Assembly: GCA_016192455.1 (NCBI GenBank)
Contig: JACPUC010000026.1
Span: forward strand, 186,001 to 250,000
Source: Candidatus Tectimicrobiota bacterium
GTDB lineage: Bacteria > JACPUC01
Length of the DNA: 64,000 nucleotides
Reading direction: 5' to 3'
Shown: one piece after another, positions 43,893 to 51,972 of the stretch
How the letters are laid out: every line of letters starts with the position of its first letter
Position numbering within the stretch: position 1 is the first letter of the stretch
Made by a program: the position numbers and the translations under genes
The notes under the pieces: model-generated
What the model was told of the DNA's origin: nothing
What the model saw: the letters and a program-made list of their open reading frames with translations, nothing else
Databases searched by the model: none

Positions 43893-45050
43893 GTGAGTCT
43901 GCAACAACACCTGCAACGCTGCCGCAAGGTGGTGTACGACATGAACTTCACCTACGTCGACGCCTGGAGGCAGCAGCACCCCCAGGGCAAGGTGGTGGGC
44001 TGTTTCCCCGTGTACATCCCGCGCGAGGTCATCCACGCCGCCGGCATGCTCCCCGTGGGCATCTACGGCGGCGGGCTGGAGATCGAGATCGACCGCGCCG
44101 ACGCGCGCGTGCAGTCCTTCATCTGCTCTATCAGCCGCAGCACCCTCGAGCTCGGCATGTCGCACTACCTGAAGAACTTCGACGCCATGTACTTCACCTC
44201 CGTGTGCGACGTGGCGCGCAACCTCTCCGGCGTCTGGGAGCGCAATTTCCCCAGCGTCCTCGTGGAGTACATCCACTTCCCGCAGAACATGGAGTCGAAG
44301 AGCTCGGTGCCGTACTACAGCGGCGAGATGCGCGGTCTGTGCCAGAACCTCGAGCGCATCGGCAACGTCACCATCACCGACGAGCAGTTGCGCCACAGCA
44401 TCCAGGTCTACAACGAGAACCGGGCGCTGCATCGCCAGCTCACCACCTTCAAGCAAGAGAACCCCGGCAAGCTCGACGCCAGCGAGCTCTACCTCCTGCA
44501 GCGCGCCGGCGCCTGCCTGCCCGTTGAGGAGCACACCGCCATGTTGCGCGAGGTGCTCGACGAACTGCCGCGCCGCGAGGGCAAGCGCCGCGACCGCATC
44601 CGCGTGGTGCTGGAAGGGGCCTTCTGCGAACAACCGCCGCTCGAGCTCATCGAGATCATCGAAGAGGCCGGTTGCGACATCGTCGCCAGCGACTTTGCGC
44701 TCGGCCTCATGTGGTTCCTCGAGGATGTGCCGGTGCAGGGCAACCCCCTGGAGAACCTGGCGCGGAGCTACCTGACGCAGAGCGACTACAGCTCCGTGCG
44801 CCATTACGGACTGAAGCGCCGCGATTACAGCTTGGTCGAGAAGGTGCGCCGAGTGAAGGCCGACGGCGTGCTCTTCTGCATCGCCAAGTTCTGCGAACCG
44901 GCCCTCATCGACTACGTCACCCACAAGAATACCCTGGAGCGCGAGGGCATCCCCCTCGTGAACTTCGAGTTCGAGGAGAAGATGGGGGTGTTCGAGAACA
45001 TCCGCATGCAAGTTGAGACCTTCGCCGAGTCCATCTTGCTGTTTGCCTAG
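43893..45050 (+). CDS. bcrC: class I benzoyl-CoA reductase, catalytic-side subunit C (BcrC/BzdN-like)
   Basis: A 385-residue protein of the 2-hydroxyacyl-CoA dehydratase D superfamily. The text is specifically Bcr-like: GCFPVYIPREVIHAAGMLPVGIYGGG, QSFICSISRSTLELG, TSVCDVARNLSGVWERNFP and IQVYNENRALHRQL, segments I recognise from Thauera BcrC and Azoarcus BzdN. Cys78 and Cys105 are candidate cluster ligands. With BcrB it forms the ring-reducing module holding [4Fe-4S] clusters and benzoyl-CoA. The GTG at 43893 with GGAGGGAGG upstream gives the normal length; longer starts are unconserved. Confidence 0.92.
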   Translation: MSLQQHLQRCRKVVYDMNFTYVDAWRQQHPQGKVVGCFPVYIPREVIHAAGMLPVGIYGGGLEIEIDRADARVQSFICSISRSTLELGMSHYLKNFDAMYFTSVCDVARNLSGVWERNFPSVLVEYIHFPQNMESKSSVPYYSGEMRGLCQNLERIGNVTITDEQLRHSIQVYNENRALHRQLTTFKQENPGKLDASELYLLQRAGACLPVEEHTAMLREVLDELPRREGKRRDRIRVVLEGAFCEQPPLELIEIIEEAGCDIVASDFALGLMWFLEDVPVQGNPLENLARSYLTQSDYSSVRHYGLKRRDYSLVEKVRRVKADGVLFCIAKFCEPALIDYVTHKNTLEREGIPLVNFEFEEKMGVFENIRMQVETFAESILLFA

Positions 45051-45060
45051 GGGGGAACGC

Positions 45061-46317
45061 ATGGAGCAGAAACCTACCTTAAAGTACAAGAACCTGGCGA
45101 TGAACACCCAGCGCGACCTGCTCGCCACCTGGTACGGGAAGCTTGCCACGGCCGAGGAGACCAAGCTCCCCATCGCTTACATGCTGGTGCCCGGCAGCGT
45201 CAGCGAGCTGGTGCGCCTGATGGGCTTCGAGATCGTCTTCCCGGAGATCAACGCGCTGCAGTGCGGCATGAAGAAGACCGCCGGCAAGATGATCTTGAAA
45301 GCCGAAGACCTCGGCTATTCCTCCGACGTCTGCGGCTACGTGAAGAACGAGGTGGGCCTCTTCCTCACGGACCGGGAGTCTCCGACCGGGAAACTGCCGG
45401 CGCCCGACCTCCTGGTCTGCAACTACGTGGGCTGCACCACCTTCGTGAAGTGGTTCGAAGCCCTCGCCTCCTACTACGAAGTGCCGCTCTTCATGCTCGA
45501 CGCCCCCTACATCCGCGGCGACGGCATCACCCTGCACCAGCGCGACTACTTCGTGCAGCAGTTGCGTGATCTGGCGGACCTCTGCGGCTCCATCTCCGGC
45601 GCCAAGTACGACGAAGACAAGCTGAAGGAGATGCTGCGCTACTCGAAGGAAGCCGAAGACTTGTGGGTGAAGATCCTGCACTCGGCGAAGCACGTCCCCA
45701 CCCCCATCGACTCCTACTTCGAGGCCGTCTTCTTCATGTCGCCGGTCTTCCTCATGCGCGGCATGCCGGAGACCGTGGAGTTCTACAAGAACGCCTGGCT
45801 CGAGGTGGAGGAGCGCATGCAGCTCGGCATCGGCCCCCTGCCCGAGGAGAAAGTGCGCGCCGTCATTGAAGGCCCGCCCGCCTGGCCGCACTTCCGGGCT
45901 TTCTGGGACCTCTTCAAGAAGTGGGGCGTGGTGAGCGTCGCCTCGACCTACTCCAAGGTCGGCGGCCTCTTCGACCTGGGATTCCGGCATGATCCCGACC
46001 ATCCGCTGGAGAGCATCGCGGAGTACTGCATGGGGTGCTACACGAACATCAGCCTGCCGAAACGGGCCAAGCTCCTGAAGCAGTACCTCGAGGAGTACTC
46101 CGCCGATTGCCTCGTCATTCACTCCGTGAAGAGCTGTCGCTCCTTCTCCATGGGACAGGCCGACATGCGGGAGTACTTCATGCACGAAGTGAATGTGCCG
46201 ACTCTGCAGATCGAGTCCGACCTAGCCGATCCCCGTTACTTCCAGCGGGCTCAGCTCATGAACCGCATTGACGCGTTCTTCGAATCGCTCGAGCACCGCA
46301 GGCTGACGGCGGTGTAG
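45061..46317 (+). CDS. bcrB: class I benzoyl-CoA reductase subunit B (BcrB/BzdO-like)
   Basis: A 418-residue partner of BcrC. Highly diagnostic segments: [104 protein letters not shown] and the C-terminal [13 protein letters not shown]. These follow the known BcrB sequence closely. The conserved Cys in VGC, CMGC and KSC are probable cluster ligands. The ATG at 45061 (GGGGGGAACGC upstream) lies ten bases after bcrC; an upstream in-frame start inside bcrC is unlikely. Confidence 0.93.
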   Translation: MEQKPTLKYKNLAMNTQRDLLATWYGKLATAEETKLPIAYMLVPGSVSELVRLMGFEIVFPEINALQCGMKKTAGKMILKAEDLGYSSDVCGYVKNEVGLFLTDRESPTGKLPAPDLLVCNYVGCTTFVKWFEALASYYEVPLFMLDAPYIRGDGITLHQRDYFVQQLRDLADLCGSISGAKYDEDKLKEMLRYSKEAEDLWVKILHSAKHVPTPIDSYFEAVFFMSPVFLMRGMPETVEFYKNAWLEVEERMQLGIGPLPEEKVRAVIEGPPAWPHFRAFWDLFKKWGVVSVASTYSKVGGLFDLGFRHDPDHPLESIAEYCMGCYTNISLPKRAKLLKQYLEEYSADCLVIHSVKSCRSFSMGQADMREYFMHEVNVPTLQIESDLADPRYFQRAQLMNRIDAFFESLEHRRLTAV

Positions 46318-46378
46318 TTCGCGCCGCGCCGCGGCAGCGCCAGTTCACGAAGGCAAGAGGTGCGAGGGGGAAGATGCC

Positions 46379-47188
46379 ATGTACGTTGCCGGTGTAGACG
46401 TAGGGTCAACGCAAACCAAGGCAGTGATCCTGGATGGAGACAAGAAGATCGTGGGGCGCGGCCTCACGCACACGGGCGCCAACGTTATCGCCGCCGCCCA
46501 GCGCGCCTTCGACGAGGCGCGCCAGGAGGCGGGCGTGCAGCAGGATGAGGTGACCTATACCATCGGCACGGGGTATGGGCGCTACAAGGTCCCCTTCGGG
46601 GATACCCAGGTCACCGAGATAAGCTGTCACGCCAGAGGCGCCTGCTACCTCTTCCCGGCAACGCGGACCGTCCTCGACATCGGCGGGCAGGACACCAAGG
46701 GCATCCGCACCAACGAGCTGGGAGAGGTGGTGGATTTCGTCATGAACGACAAGTGCGCGGCGGGCACCGGGCGCTTCCTGGCCGCCGCGGCCGAGGTCAT
46801 GGGGTTGACGCTTGACCAGCTTGGCGAAACCTCGCTCCGCTCGCAGAAGGCCCTGCGCATCACCAACGTCTGCACGGTCTTCGTGGAGACCGAGATCATG
46901 GCGCAGCTCGCCCGCGGCCGCTCCGTGGAAGACATCCTGCACGGCGTGCACAACTCCATCTCCGGTCGCAGCGTCAGCCTGTTGCGCCGCGTCGGTCTCG
47001 AGCCGGAGATCACCATGACCGGCGGCGTGGCGCGCAACGTCGGCATGGTCTCGGCGCTGGAGGAGCGCATGCAGCTCAAAATCAACGTCAGCGCGGACTC
47101 CCACTACGTCGGCGCCCTGGGAGCCAGTATCTTCGCCTGGGAGCGCGAGTTCGCGCACGTCGCCGCCGGCGAGCGGAAAGGGGAGTAG
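46379..47188 (+). CDS. bcrA: benzoyl-CoA reductase ATPase/electron-activating subunit A (BcrA/BzdP-like)
   Basis: A 269-residue ASKHA-fold ATPase that uses ATP to push low-potential electrons into the BcrBC module. Phosphate motifs: DVGSTQTK (7-14) and DIGGQDTK (100-107). [11 protein letters not shown] is present, as is the adenosine motif [11 protein letters not shown]. The bridging [4Fe-4S] cluster ligands are Cys126 ([12 protein letters not shown]) and Cys165 ([13 protein letters not shown]). The short length of both activator subunits (about 270 residues) resembles the Azoarcus BzdPQ type rather than Thauera, where BcrA is much longer. Confidence 0.92.
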   Translation: MYVAGVDVGSTQTKAVILDGDKKIVGRGLTHTGANVIAAAQRAFDEARQEAGVQQDEVTYTIGTGYGRYKVPFGDTQVTEISCHARGACYLFPATRTVLDIGGQDTKGIRTNELGEVVDFVMNDKCAAGTGRFLAAAAEVMGLTLDQLGETSLRSQKALRITNVCTVFVETEIMAQLARGRSVEDILHGVHNSISGRSVSLLRRVGLEPEITMTGGVARNVGMVSALEERMQLKINVSADSHYVGALGASIFAWEREFAHVAAGERKGE

Positions 47189-47190
47189 CG

Positions 47191-47997
47191 ATGGCCTTCA
47201 CCGCAGGCATCGATATCGGCACGCGGATGACCAAGACCCTCATCTACAATACCGACAGCAAGGAGATCGTTGCCGCTGTCATCGATCTCACCGGGCACAA
47301 CCTGGGGGCCGCGGCGCAGCGCACCTTCGACGCGGCCCTGGCGAAGGCCGGCTTGAAGGCGGCGGACATCGGCTACGTCGCCACCACCGGCTACGGCCGC
47401 TACCAGGTGGAGTTCCGCAACATCCAGATCACGGAGATTTCCTGCCACTCGAAGGGCGCCCTGAAGCTCTTCCCGAAGACGCAGAGCGTCCTCGACGTGG
47501 GAGCCCAGAACTCGCGCGCCATGCGCGTGGCGCCGAATGGCCGGGTGACGAGCTTCCGCATGAACGAGAAGTGCGCCAGCGGCGCCGGGCGGTTCATCGA
47601 GCGCGTCGCCGGCGCGCTCGAGATTGAACTCGACCAGTTCGGCCCCATGTCGCTGAAAGCCGCCAACCCGCAGGAGATCAGCAGCGTCTGCGCCGTGCTC
47701 GCCGAGTCGGAGGTGATCAACCACGTCACGGAAGGGCAGGAGATCGAGGATATCCTCATGGGCGCCAACAACGCGGTGAGCGACCGCATCGTAGCGCTGC
47801 TGCGGCAGGTCAAGGTGGAGCCGGAGGTGACCCTCACCGGCGGCGTGGCGAAGAATGCGGGCATGGTGAAGGCGCTCGAGAACCGCCTCGAGCTGTCCCT
47901 GAATGTCTCTGAGCTCTCGGAGTACGCGGGTGCTCTGGGAGCCTGTGTCTTCGCCAGCGAACGTCTGGCCAAGATGGGACAACGGGTGGCGGCCTGA
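47191..47997 (+). CDS. bcrD: benzoyl-CoA reductase ATPase/electron-activating subunit D (BcrD/BzdQ-like)
   Basis: A 268-residue homologue of the preceding subunit that would form the heterodimeric activator. Cluster ligands Cys128 (MNEKCASGAGRF) and Cys167 (ISSVCAVLAESEV) are kept, as are GIDIGTRMTK and LTGGVAKNAGM. The second phosphate motif reads DVGAQNSRAM instead of DIGGQDxK, so its Asp is Asn and the site may hydrolyse ATP poorly. This asymmetry also occurs in known BcrD-type subunits as I recall them. It begins two bases after bcrA, with GGAAAGGGGAG overlapping the bcrA end. Confidence 0.92.
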   Translation: MAFTAGIDIGTRMTKTLIYNTDSKEIVAAVIDLTGHNLGAAAQRTFDAALAKAGLKAADIGYVATTGYGRYQVEFRNIQITEISCHSKGALKLFPKTQSVLDVGAQNSRAMRVAPNGRVTSFRMNEKCASGAGRFIERVAGALEIELDQFGPMSLKAANPQEISSVCAVLAESEVINHVTEGQEIEDILMGANNAVSDRIVALLRQVKVEPEVTLTGGVAKNAGMVKALENRLELSLNVSELSEYAGALGACVFASERLAKMGQRVAA

Positions 47998-48218
47998 GGT
48001 GGCGATGCCGCTCGCCTCTAGCCGCTGGCTGTCACCCGTTGGCAGCCGGGGAAGGCGGCGCGGCACGGCGGCGGATGAAGGCGGTTCGGAGCCCGGGCGG
48101 GGCGCACCAGCCCCTCCCTGGGTGCCGCGAGCGCCGGTCCGGCGACCGGACGGCGCTCGCGCCCTACGGCCTTGGGCGCAACGCCGATACTGCCGCCGGG
48201 CCAGCGGAGAATGGCGCC

Positions 48219-49148
48219 ATGAAGACGCCCGTCATCGACGTCCACCTGCACGCCTCGTCGATCTCCGGCTGGGGACGGCAGTGGCCCTTCGTGGAGTCAT
48301 TTGCCGCCACCAGCGGCTTCTACGAGACCGTCGACGCCAACGGGGTCATGAAACCGGAGCTGGTGGAGGCCCTGCTGCGGCGCTGCGGCATTGATTACGC
48401 CCTCCTCCTGCCGGAGCTCAGCCCCCTCACCACGTACTACGTCGAGAATGAGTGGGTCTTCGAGTTCTGCAAGCACAGCACGCGGTTCCTGCCCTGCGCC
48501 AACATCAACCCGCACCTCGAGCACGACCTGGGGGGCCTGGTGCGCCGCTACATCGCCGAGCATGGTCTGCGGGCCATCAAGCTGGCGCCCACCTACCAGC
48601 ATTTCTACCCGAACGACTCCCGCCTCTACCCGCTTTACGCCGTGGCCGAGGAGTGCGGCCTGCCGGTCCACATCCACACCGGCACCTCGATCTTCCGGCA
48701 GGCCAAGATCAAGTACGGCTATCCCCTCCTCCTCGACGACATCGCCGTGGACTTCCCGCGCCTGAAGCTCGTGGCCGTGCACAGCGGCCGACGCTTCTGG
48801 TACGATGAGGCGTTCTTCCTTGGCGAGCAGCACGAGAACGTCTACCTGGAGATCGCCGGCCTGCCGCCCAAGAAGCTGCCGGAGTACTTCCCCAAGTTCA
48901 AAACGCTGACCCACAAGTTCATCTTCGGCTCCGACTGGCCGGCGATGCCGAGCCTCGAGGGGAACATCGCCCAGGTGCGGGCCCTGCCGATCCCACCGGA
49001 GGATCAGGACGCTATCCTCGGCGGCACGGCGGCGCGCCTGCTCGGCATCGGCACGGAAACCTTCACCGACCAGGACGAGAGGCCGCGCCGGCAGTCCCAC
49101 GGGGAGTCCGCGGTAGGCGGGCGCAGCGCAGGAACCACCTCATCCTGA
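48219..49148 (+). CDS. amidohydrolase-2-family metal-dependent hydrolase (intact site)
   Basis: A 309-residue TIM-barrel hydrolase from the ATG at 48219 (GGAG upstream). It retains all the expected metal ligands: VIDVHLHA, LPVHIHTGT, LVAVHSGRR and FIFGSDWP. Family members hydrolyse C-N or C-C bonds or decarboxylate. It lies 221 bases after bcrD in the same direction. Paired with the degenerate homologue before bcrC, it may form a heteromeric enzyme or act on ring-reduction products. A Ser/Gly/Arg-rich tail of about 30 residues is likely disordered. Confidence 0.85.
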   Translation: MKTPVIDVHLHASSISGWGRQWPFVESFAATSGFYETVDANGVMKPELVEALLRRCGIDYALLLPELSPLTTYYVENEWVFEFCKHSTRFLPCANINPHLEHDLGGLVRRYIAEHGLRAIKLAPTYQHFYPNDSRLYPLYAVAEECGLPVHIHTGTSIFRQAKIKYGYPLLLDDIAVDFPRLKLVAVHSGRRFWYDEAFFLGEQHENVYLEIAGLPPKKLPEYFPKFKTLTHKFIFGSDWPAMPSLEGNIAQVRALPIPPEDQDAILGGTAARLLGIGTETFTDQDERPRRQSHGESAVGGRSAGTTSS

Positions 49149-49305
49149 AGGCAGGCCGAGGCTCTTCCCATCTCCGGGCATGTCGCCGCGAAACGCAGGG
49201 TGCGACGGCAGGGCGGCGTCGGGCGTCGGCGCGCCGGCGGCGTGGCTCGATGCCGGCGCAGCTCCTTCCCCTCCACGGCAGGTAACCACGAGAAGGAAGC
49301 AACCT

Positions 49306-50058
49306 ATGGACGTCGCTGACAAGGTCTCGATCATCACCGCGGCAGCCTCCGGGATCGGCAAGGCGACGGCAAGGCGCTTCGCCGAGCTTGGCGCTCGTGT
49401 CATCCTGGTGGACATTAACGAGGGCGCCTTGACGGCGGCGGCCAAGGAGCTCGCCGAGGCCGGCTATGCGGCGCAGCCCGAGGCGTGCGACATCACCAAC
49501 CAGGAGGCGGTGCAGGCGCTGGTCCGCCGCGTGCTCGAACAGCGCCAGCGCATCGACGTGCTGGTGAACGCGGTCGGCTGGGGGAATATCGAACCGTTCC
49601 TGGACGGCACCCTGGCGTACTGGCAGAAGCTCATCCAGCTCAACCTGATGGGCACTCTCATCATGTCGCACGCCGTGCTGCCGAGCATGCTGGCGCGGCA
49701 GAGCGGCAGCATCGTCAACCTCGCCTCCGATGCCGGGCGCGTCGGCAGCCTGGGCGAAACGGTCTATGCCGCCGCCAAGGGAGGGGTGATCGCCTTCACG
49801 AAATCCCTGGCGCGCGAGGTCTCCCGCCACGGCGTCCTGGTGAACTGCATCTCCCCCGGCCCCACGGACACCCCGCTGCTGCGCGAGCATGCCGGCACCG
49901 GCAGTGTCATCGAGAAGATGGTGAAGGCCATCCCCATGCGCCGCATCGCCCAGCCGGAGGAGCTGGCCAACGCCATCGTCTTCATGGCCTCGCGGGAGAA
50001 TACGTACATCACCGGGCAAGTGCTGAGCGTCAGCGGCGGCCTCACGATGTCCGGCTAA
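49306..50058 (+). CDS. SDR resembling 2-hydroxycyclohexanecarboxyl-CoA dehydrogenase (BadH)
   Basis: A 250-residue SDR from the ATG at 49306 (AGAAGGAAGC upstream). The sequence tracks Rhodopseudomonas BadH in many places: ITAAASGIGKATARRFAELGA, ASDAGRVGSLGETVYAAAKGG (Ser-Tyr-Lys catalytic set), SPGPTDTPLL and YITGQVLSVSGGLTMSG. BadH oxidises 2-hydroxycyclohexane-1-carboxyl-CoA to the ketone in alicyclic and benzoate degradation. VILVDI suggests NAD+. The nucleotide motif TAAASGIG has Ala for the first Gly, like the SDR at 33768. Placement after bcrCBAD supports a ring-alcohol oxidation role. Confidence 0.83.
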   Translation: MDVADKVSIITAAASGIGKATARRFAELGARVILVDINEGALTAAAKELAEAGYAAQPEACDITNQEAVQALVRRVLEQRQRIDVLVNAVGWGNIEPFLDGTLAYWQKLIQLNLMGTLIMSHAVLPSMLARQSGSIVNLASDAGRVGSLGETVYAAAKGGVIAFTKSLAREVSRHGVLVNCISPGPTDTPLLREHAGTGSVIEKMVKAIPMRRIAQPEELANAIVFMASRENTYITGQVLSVSGGLTMSG

Positions 50059-50151
50059 CGCCGTCCCGGCCTGCCGCCGCGGGCATGCCGGCGCCGGCGC
50101 TCCGCCCGCAGCGCTCCCCCATCCGCTGCCGTTGACGTGGGGACTGGAACG

Positions 50152-50724
50152 ATGCAGAAGCTCCCCGAAGGCTACCTGCAGCATGATCACCAGGCGATCA
50201 TGCGGATGCTCACGCAGGTTGAAGGGGCATTGCAGCAGTTGGCCGCGACGGGCACGCTGCCGAACGCCTCGCTGCACGCCCTGGTGCGCAGGCTCGATGA
50301 CGAGGTTGAGCGCCATTTCATGAAAGAGGAACTGGTGCTGGGGCCCGTGTTGAGCCAGGTGGAGCCGGACGAGCGCGCGGCGCTGAGCGAGATCCTGCAG
50401 GACCACGAACGCCTGCGGCAAGAGATGGGCGCCTTCCGGGCCGCGGTGGAGCTGCACGAGGAGGGACACCTGCGCCCGAAGTCGACGGCGCAGTCGAAAC
50501 TCATCCTGCGCGGCCTCGACCTGGTGCGCAGCCTCGTGCAGCATATGCAGCGCGAGGAGAGCAGCTCCTTCCTCGATGCCGAGCGCCAGCTCAGCAGCGA
50601 ACAGCGCCTGGCGGTGGCGCAGCAGCTCCGCGAGGCCGCCGTCTGGGAAGACCTCGCCGCGCCCCCGGAGCTGAACGCCCCTCCGCACGGCGGCAGTTCA
50701 GGGTCGTCCCACGAGGCGCCTTGA
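50152..50724 (+). CDS. hemerythrin-like (HHE) protein, second copy
   Basis: A 190-residue helical protein from the ATG at 50152 with His/Glu motifs spaced as in HHE domains: YLQHDHQAIMRM, VERHFMKEELVLGP, LQDHERLRQEM and VQHMQREESSSFLDAE. It probably binds a di-iron centre and O2 or NO. It ends the plus-strand aromatic block and is a distant relative of the protein at 40513. The disordered Pro/Gly/Ser tail after residue 170 is unlike that copy. Confidence 0.78.
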   Translation: MQKLPEGYLQHDHQAIMRMLTQVEGALQQLAATGTLPNASLHALVRRLDDEVERHFMKEELVLGPVLSQVEPDERAALSEILQDHERLRQEMGAFRAAVELHEEGHLRPKSTAQSKLILRGLDLVRSLVQHMQREESSSFLDAERQLSSEQRLAVAQQLREAAVWEDLAAPPELNAPPHGGSSGSSHEAP

Positions 50725-50797
50725 GGGCGGTCGCGTCTCGGGCTCCCCAGCTTTCACGAAGCGCTTGCGGGGGCGCTTCCCGGTTCAGGAGTGAAAA

Positions 50798-50823
50798 AGG
50801 CCGGTCTCATCGGAGACCGGCCT
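50798..50823 (-). terminator. rho-independent terminator for the Cys-repeat gene
   Basis: A perfect 11-bp stem, AGGCCGGTCTC (50798-50808) with GAGACCGGCCT (50813-50823), has a 4-base loop. On the minus strand it is followed by TTTTTC, a classical terminator about 60 bases after the stop at 50885. It may also stop plus-strand transcripts coming from the bcr block. Confidence 0.8.
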
Positions 50824-50884
50824 CTCTACTTCTGGATGGTACTCGAGCGTGGGCCCTACCCGAGCGAGCAGAGCCGCTCCCTCA

Positions 50885-51238
50885 CTACTTCTTCGGCGCG
50901 CACGGTTGGGCTGCGTCGGTCTTCTTCGGCGCGCACGGCTGGGCCGCATCCGTCTTCTTCGCCGCACACGGCTGAGCGGCATCCGTCGTCTTCGGCGCGC
51001 ACGGTTGAGCGGCTTCCTTCTTCGGCGCGCACGGTTGGGCCGGGGCCGTCGCTTGGGCCACGACGATGGAGTTGCCGTCCACCGGCGTCATCGGAGTTTC
51101 AACCGGAGCACTCGCCACTTCCAATTTCGCGCTGCTGAAGTGGCTGCAGCCACCCAGGTCGCCCGCCACCGCCGGACCCGCCAGCAGAAGCCCCACCCCC
51201 ATGACCATGACCAACATTGCGAAACAGCGTCCTTTCAT
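50885..51238 (-). CDS. secreted small protein with Cys-containing 11-residue tandem repeats
   Basis: A 117-residue protein from the ATG at 51238 (GAGGAGGATGAGAG upstream). A signal peptide (FAMLVMVMGVGLLLAGPAVA) is followed by a short linker and then five near-identical units of AQPCAPKKTDA type (QPCAPKKEA, QPCAPKTTDA, QPCAAKKTDA, QPCAPKKTDA, QPCAPKK). Evenly spaced Cys and Lys could bind metal or form cross-links at the cell surface. A terminator follows. No family recognised. The repeated 33-bp DNA unit could expand or contract. Confidence 0.75.
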   Translation of the reverse strand: MKGRCFAMLVMVMGVGLLLAGPAVAGDLGGCSHFSSAKLEVASAPVETPMTPVDGNSIVVAQATAPAQPCAPKKEAAQPCAPKTTDAAQPCAAKKTDAAQPCAPKKTDAAQPCAPKK

Positions 51239-51972
51239 TCTCTCATCCTCCTCTTCCTTCGATTCGCGTTGCACGGGACCTCGCCCCCACTTGGGAACCT
51301 CTTCCCAGGCTGGCGAGCTACACGACTGCTCCGGTCAAGCGTCTTGACCACACCCAGGAAGTACCGCTTTAACATCACCTCCTCCGGAAGTTATTCCAGT
51401 TTCTCCATTTTTTGGCTCAAAACATCAATTGAGCCCAATCACAGTAGCTAGCGCACGCGGAAGCACGACGTCACGCACGGGATGCCGGCTTATTGGCGAC
51501 CGTGGGTCAGCACCGATCTCCGCGGTGGATCACCCCAGAGAGCGCCACCCAGAGGACCGACCGGGATCGCCAAAGATTGCCAATCCTATCCACCGCGCTC
51601 TTCTGCCTTCTCGGCTCACCAACGCCGTTCGGGGCCATTCTCCTCGGCGCACGGCTGGCCCAGTTCGACGTTGCCGTGCCGCTCCGTCGCCCCCAGCTCG
51701 CCAAGTGCCGGCGGTATGCGCCCGGTGAGCTGCGGGATGCGCATAAGGATGTAAGCCTTCCACGTTGCCACAGTAAACGCAAGTAAAATTTTTCCCCCTC
51801 CGCTGGAACCCTGTCCCAAGAGCTGCGCCGCAGATCGCCCCCTTCCCTCTTCCCGCCTGCCACCACCGCCGCGCCCCGCGCCAGGACTTCCCGTCGCTTT
51901 TGCCAATCTGGCGCCGCCTCAAAACGGTTAGCGGCCGCCGGGGATGCAGCGCGGTGCGGCGCTCGCACCGGC
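51239..51972. other. intergenic region, no gene recognised
   Basis: 734 bases between the Cys-repeat gene start and the third amidohydrolase. It includes an inverted repeat, GGCTCAA (51414-51420) with TTGAGCC (51429-51435), next to a T-run at 51407-51413. The T-run is on the wrong side for a terminator in either direction. TTGACCACACCC near 51344 may be a fragment of a promoter. No coding frame is convincing. Confidence 0.35.

Noticed and set aside
43893-47997. Reading the four-gene set as a 2-hydroxyacyl-CoA dehydratase (HgdBC/HadBCI type)
   Set aside because: That system has one activator; here there are two activator-type ATPases, and both catalytic subunits follow BcrC/BcrB-specific segments such as CDVARNLSGVW and DLGFRHDP.
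51407-51435. Inverted repeat with T-run as a terminator
   Set aside because: The T-run precedes the hairpin on the plus strand and becomes an A-run after it on the minus strand, so it fits neither direction.
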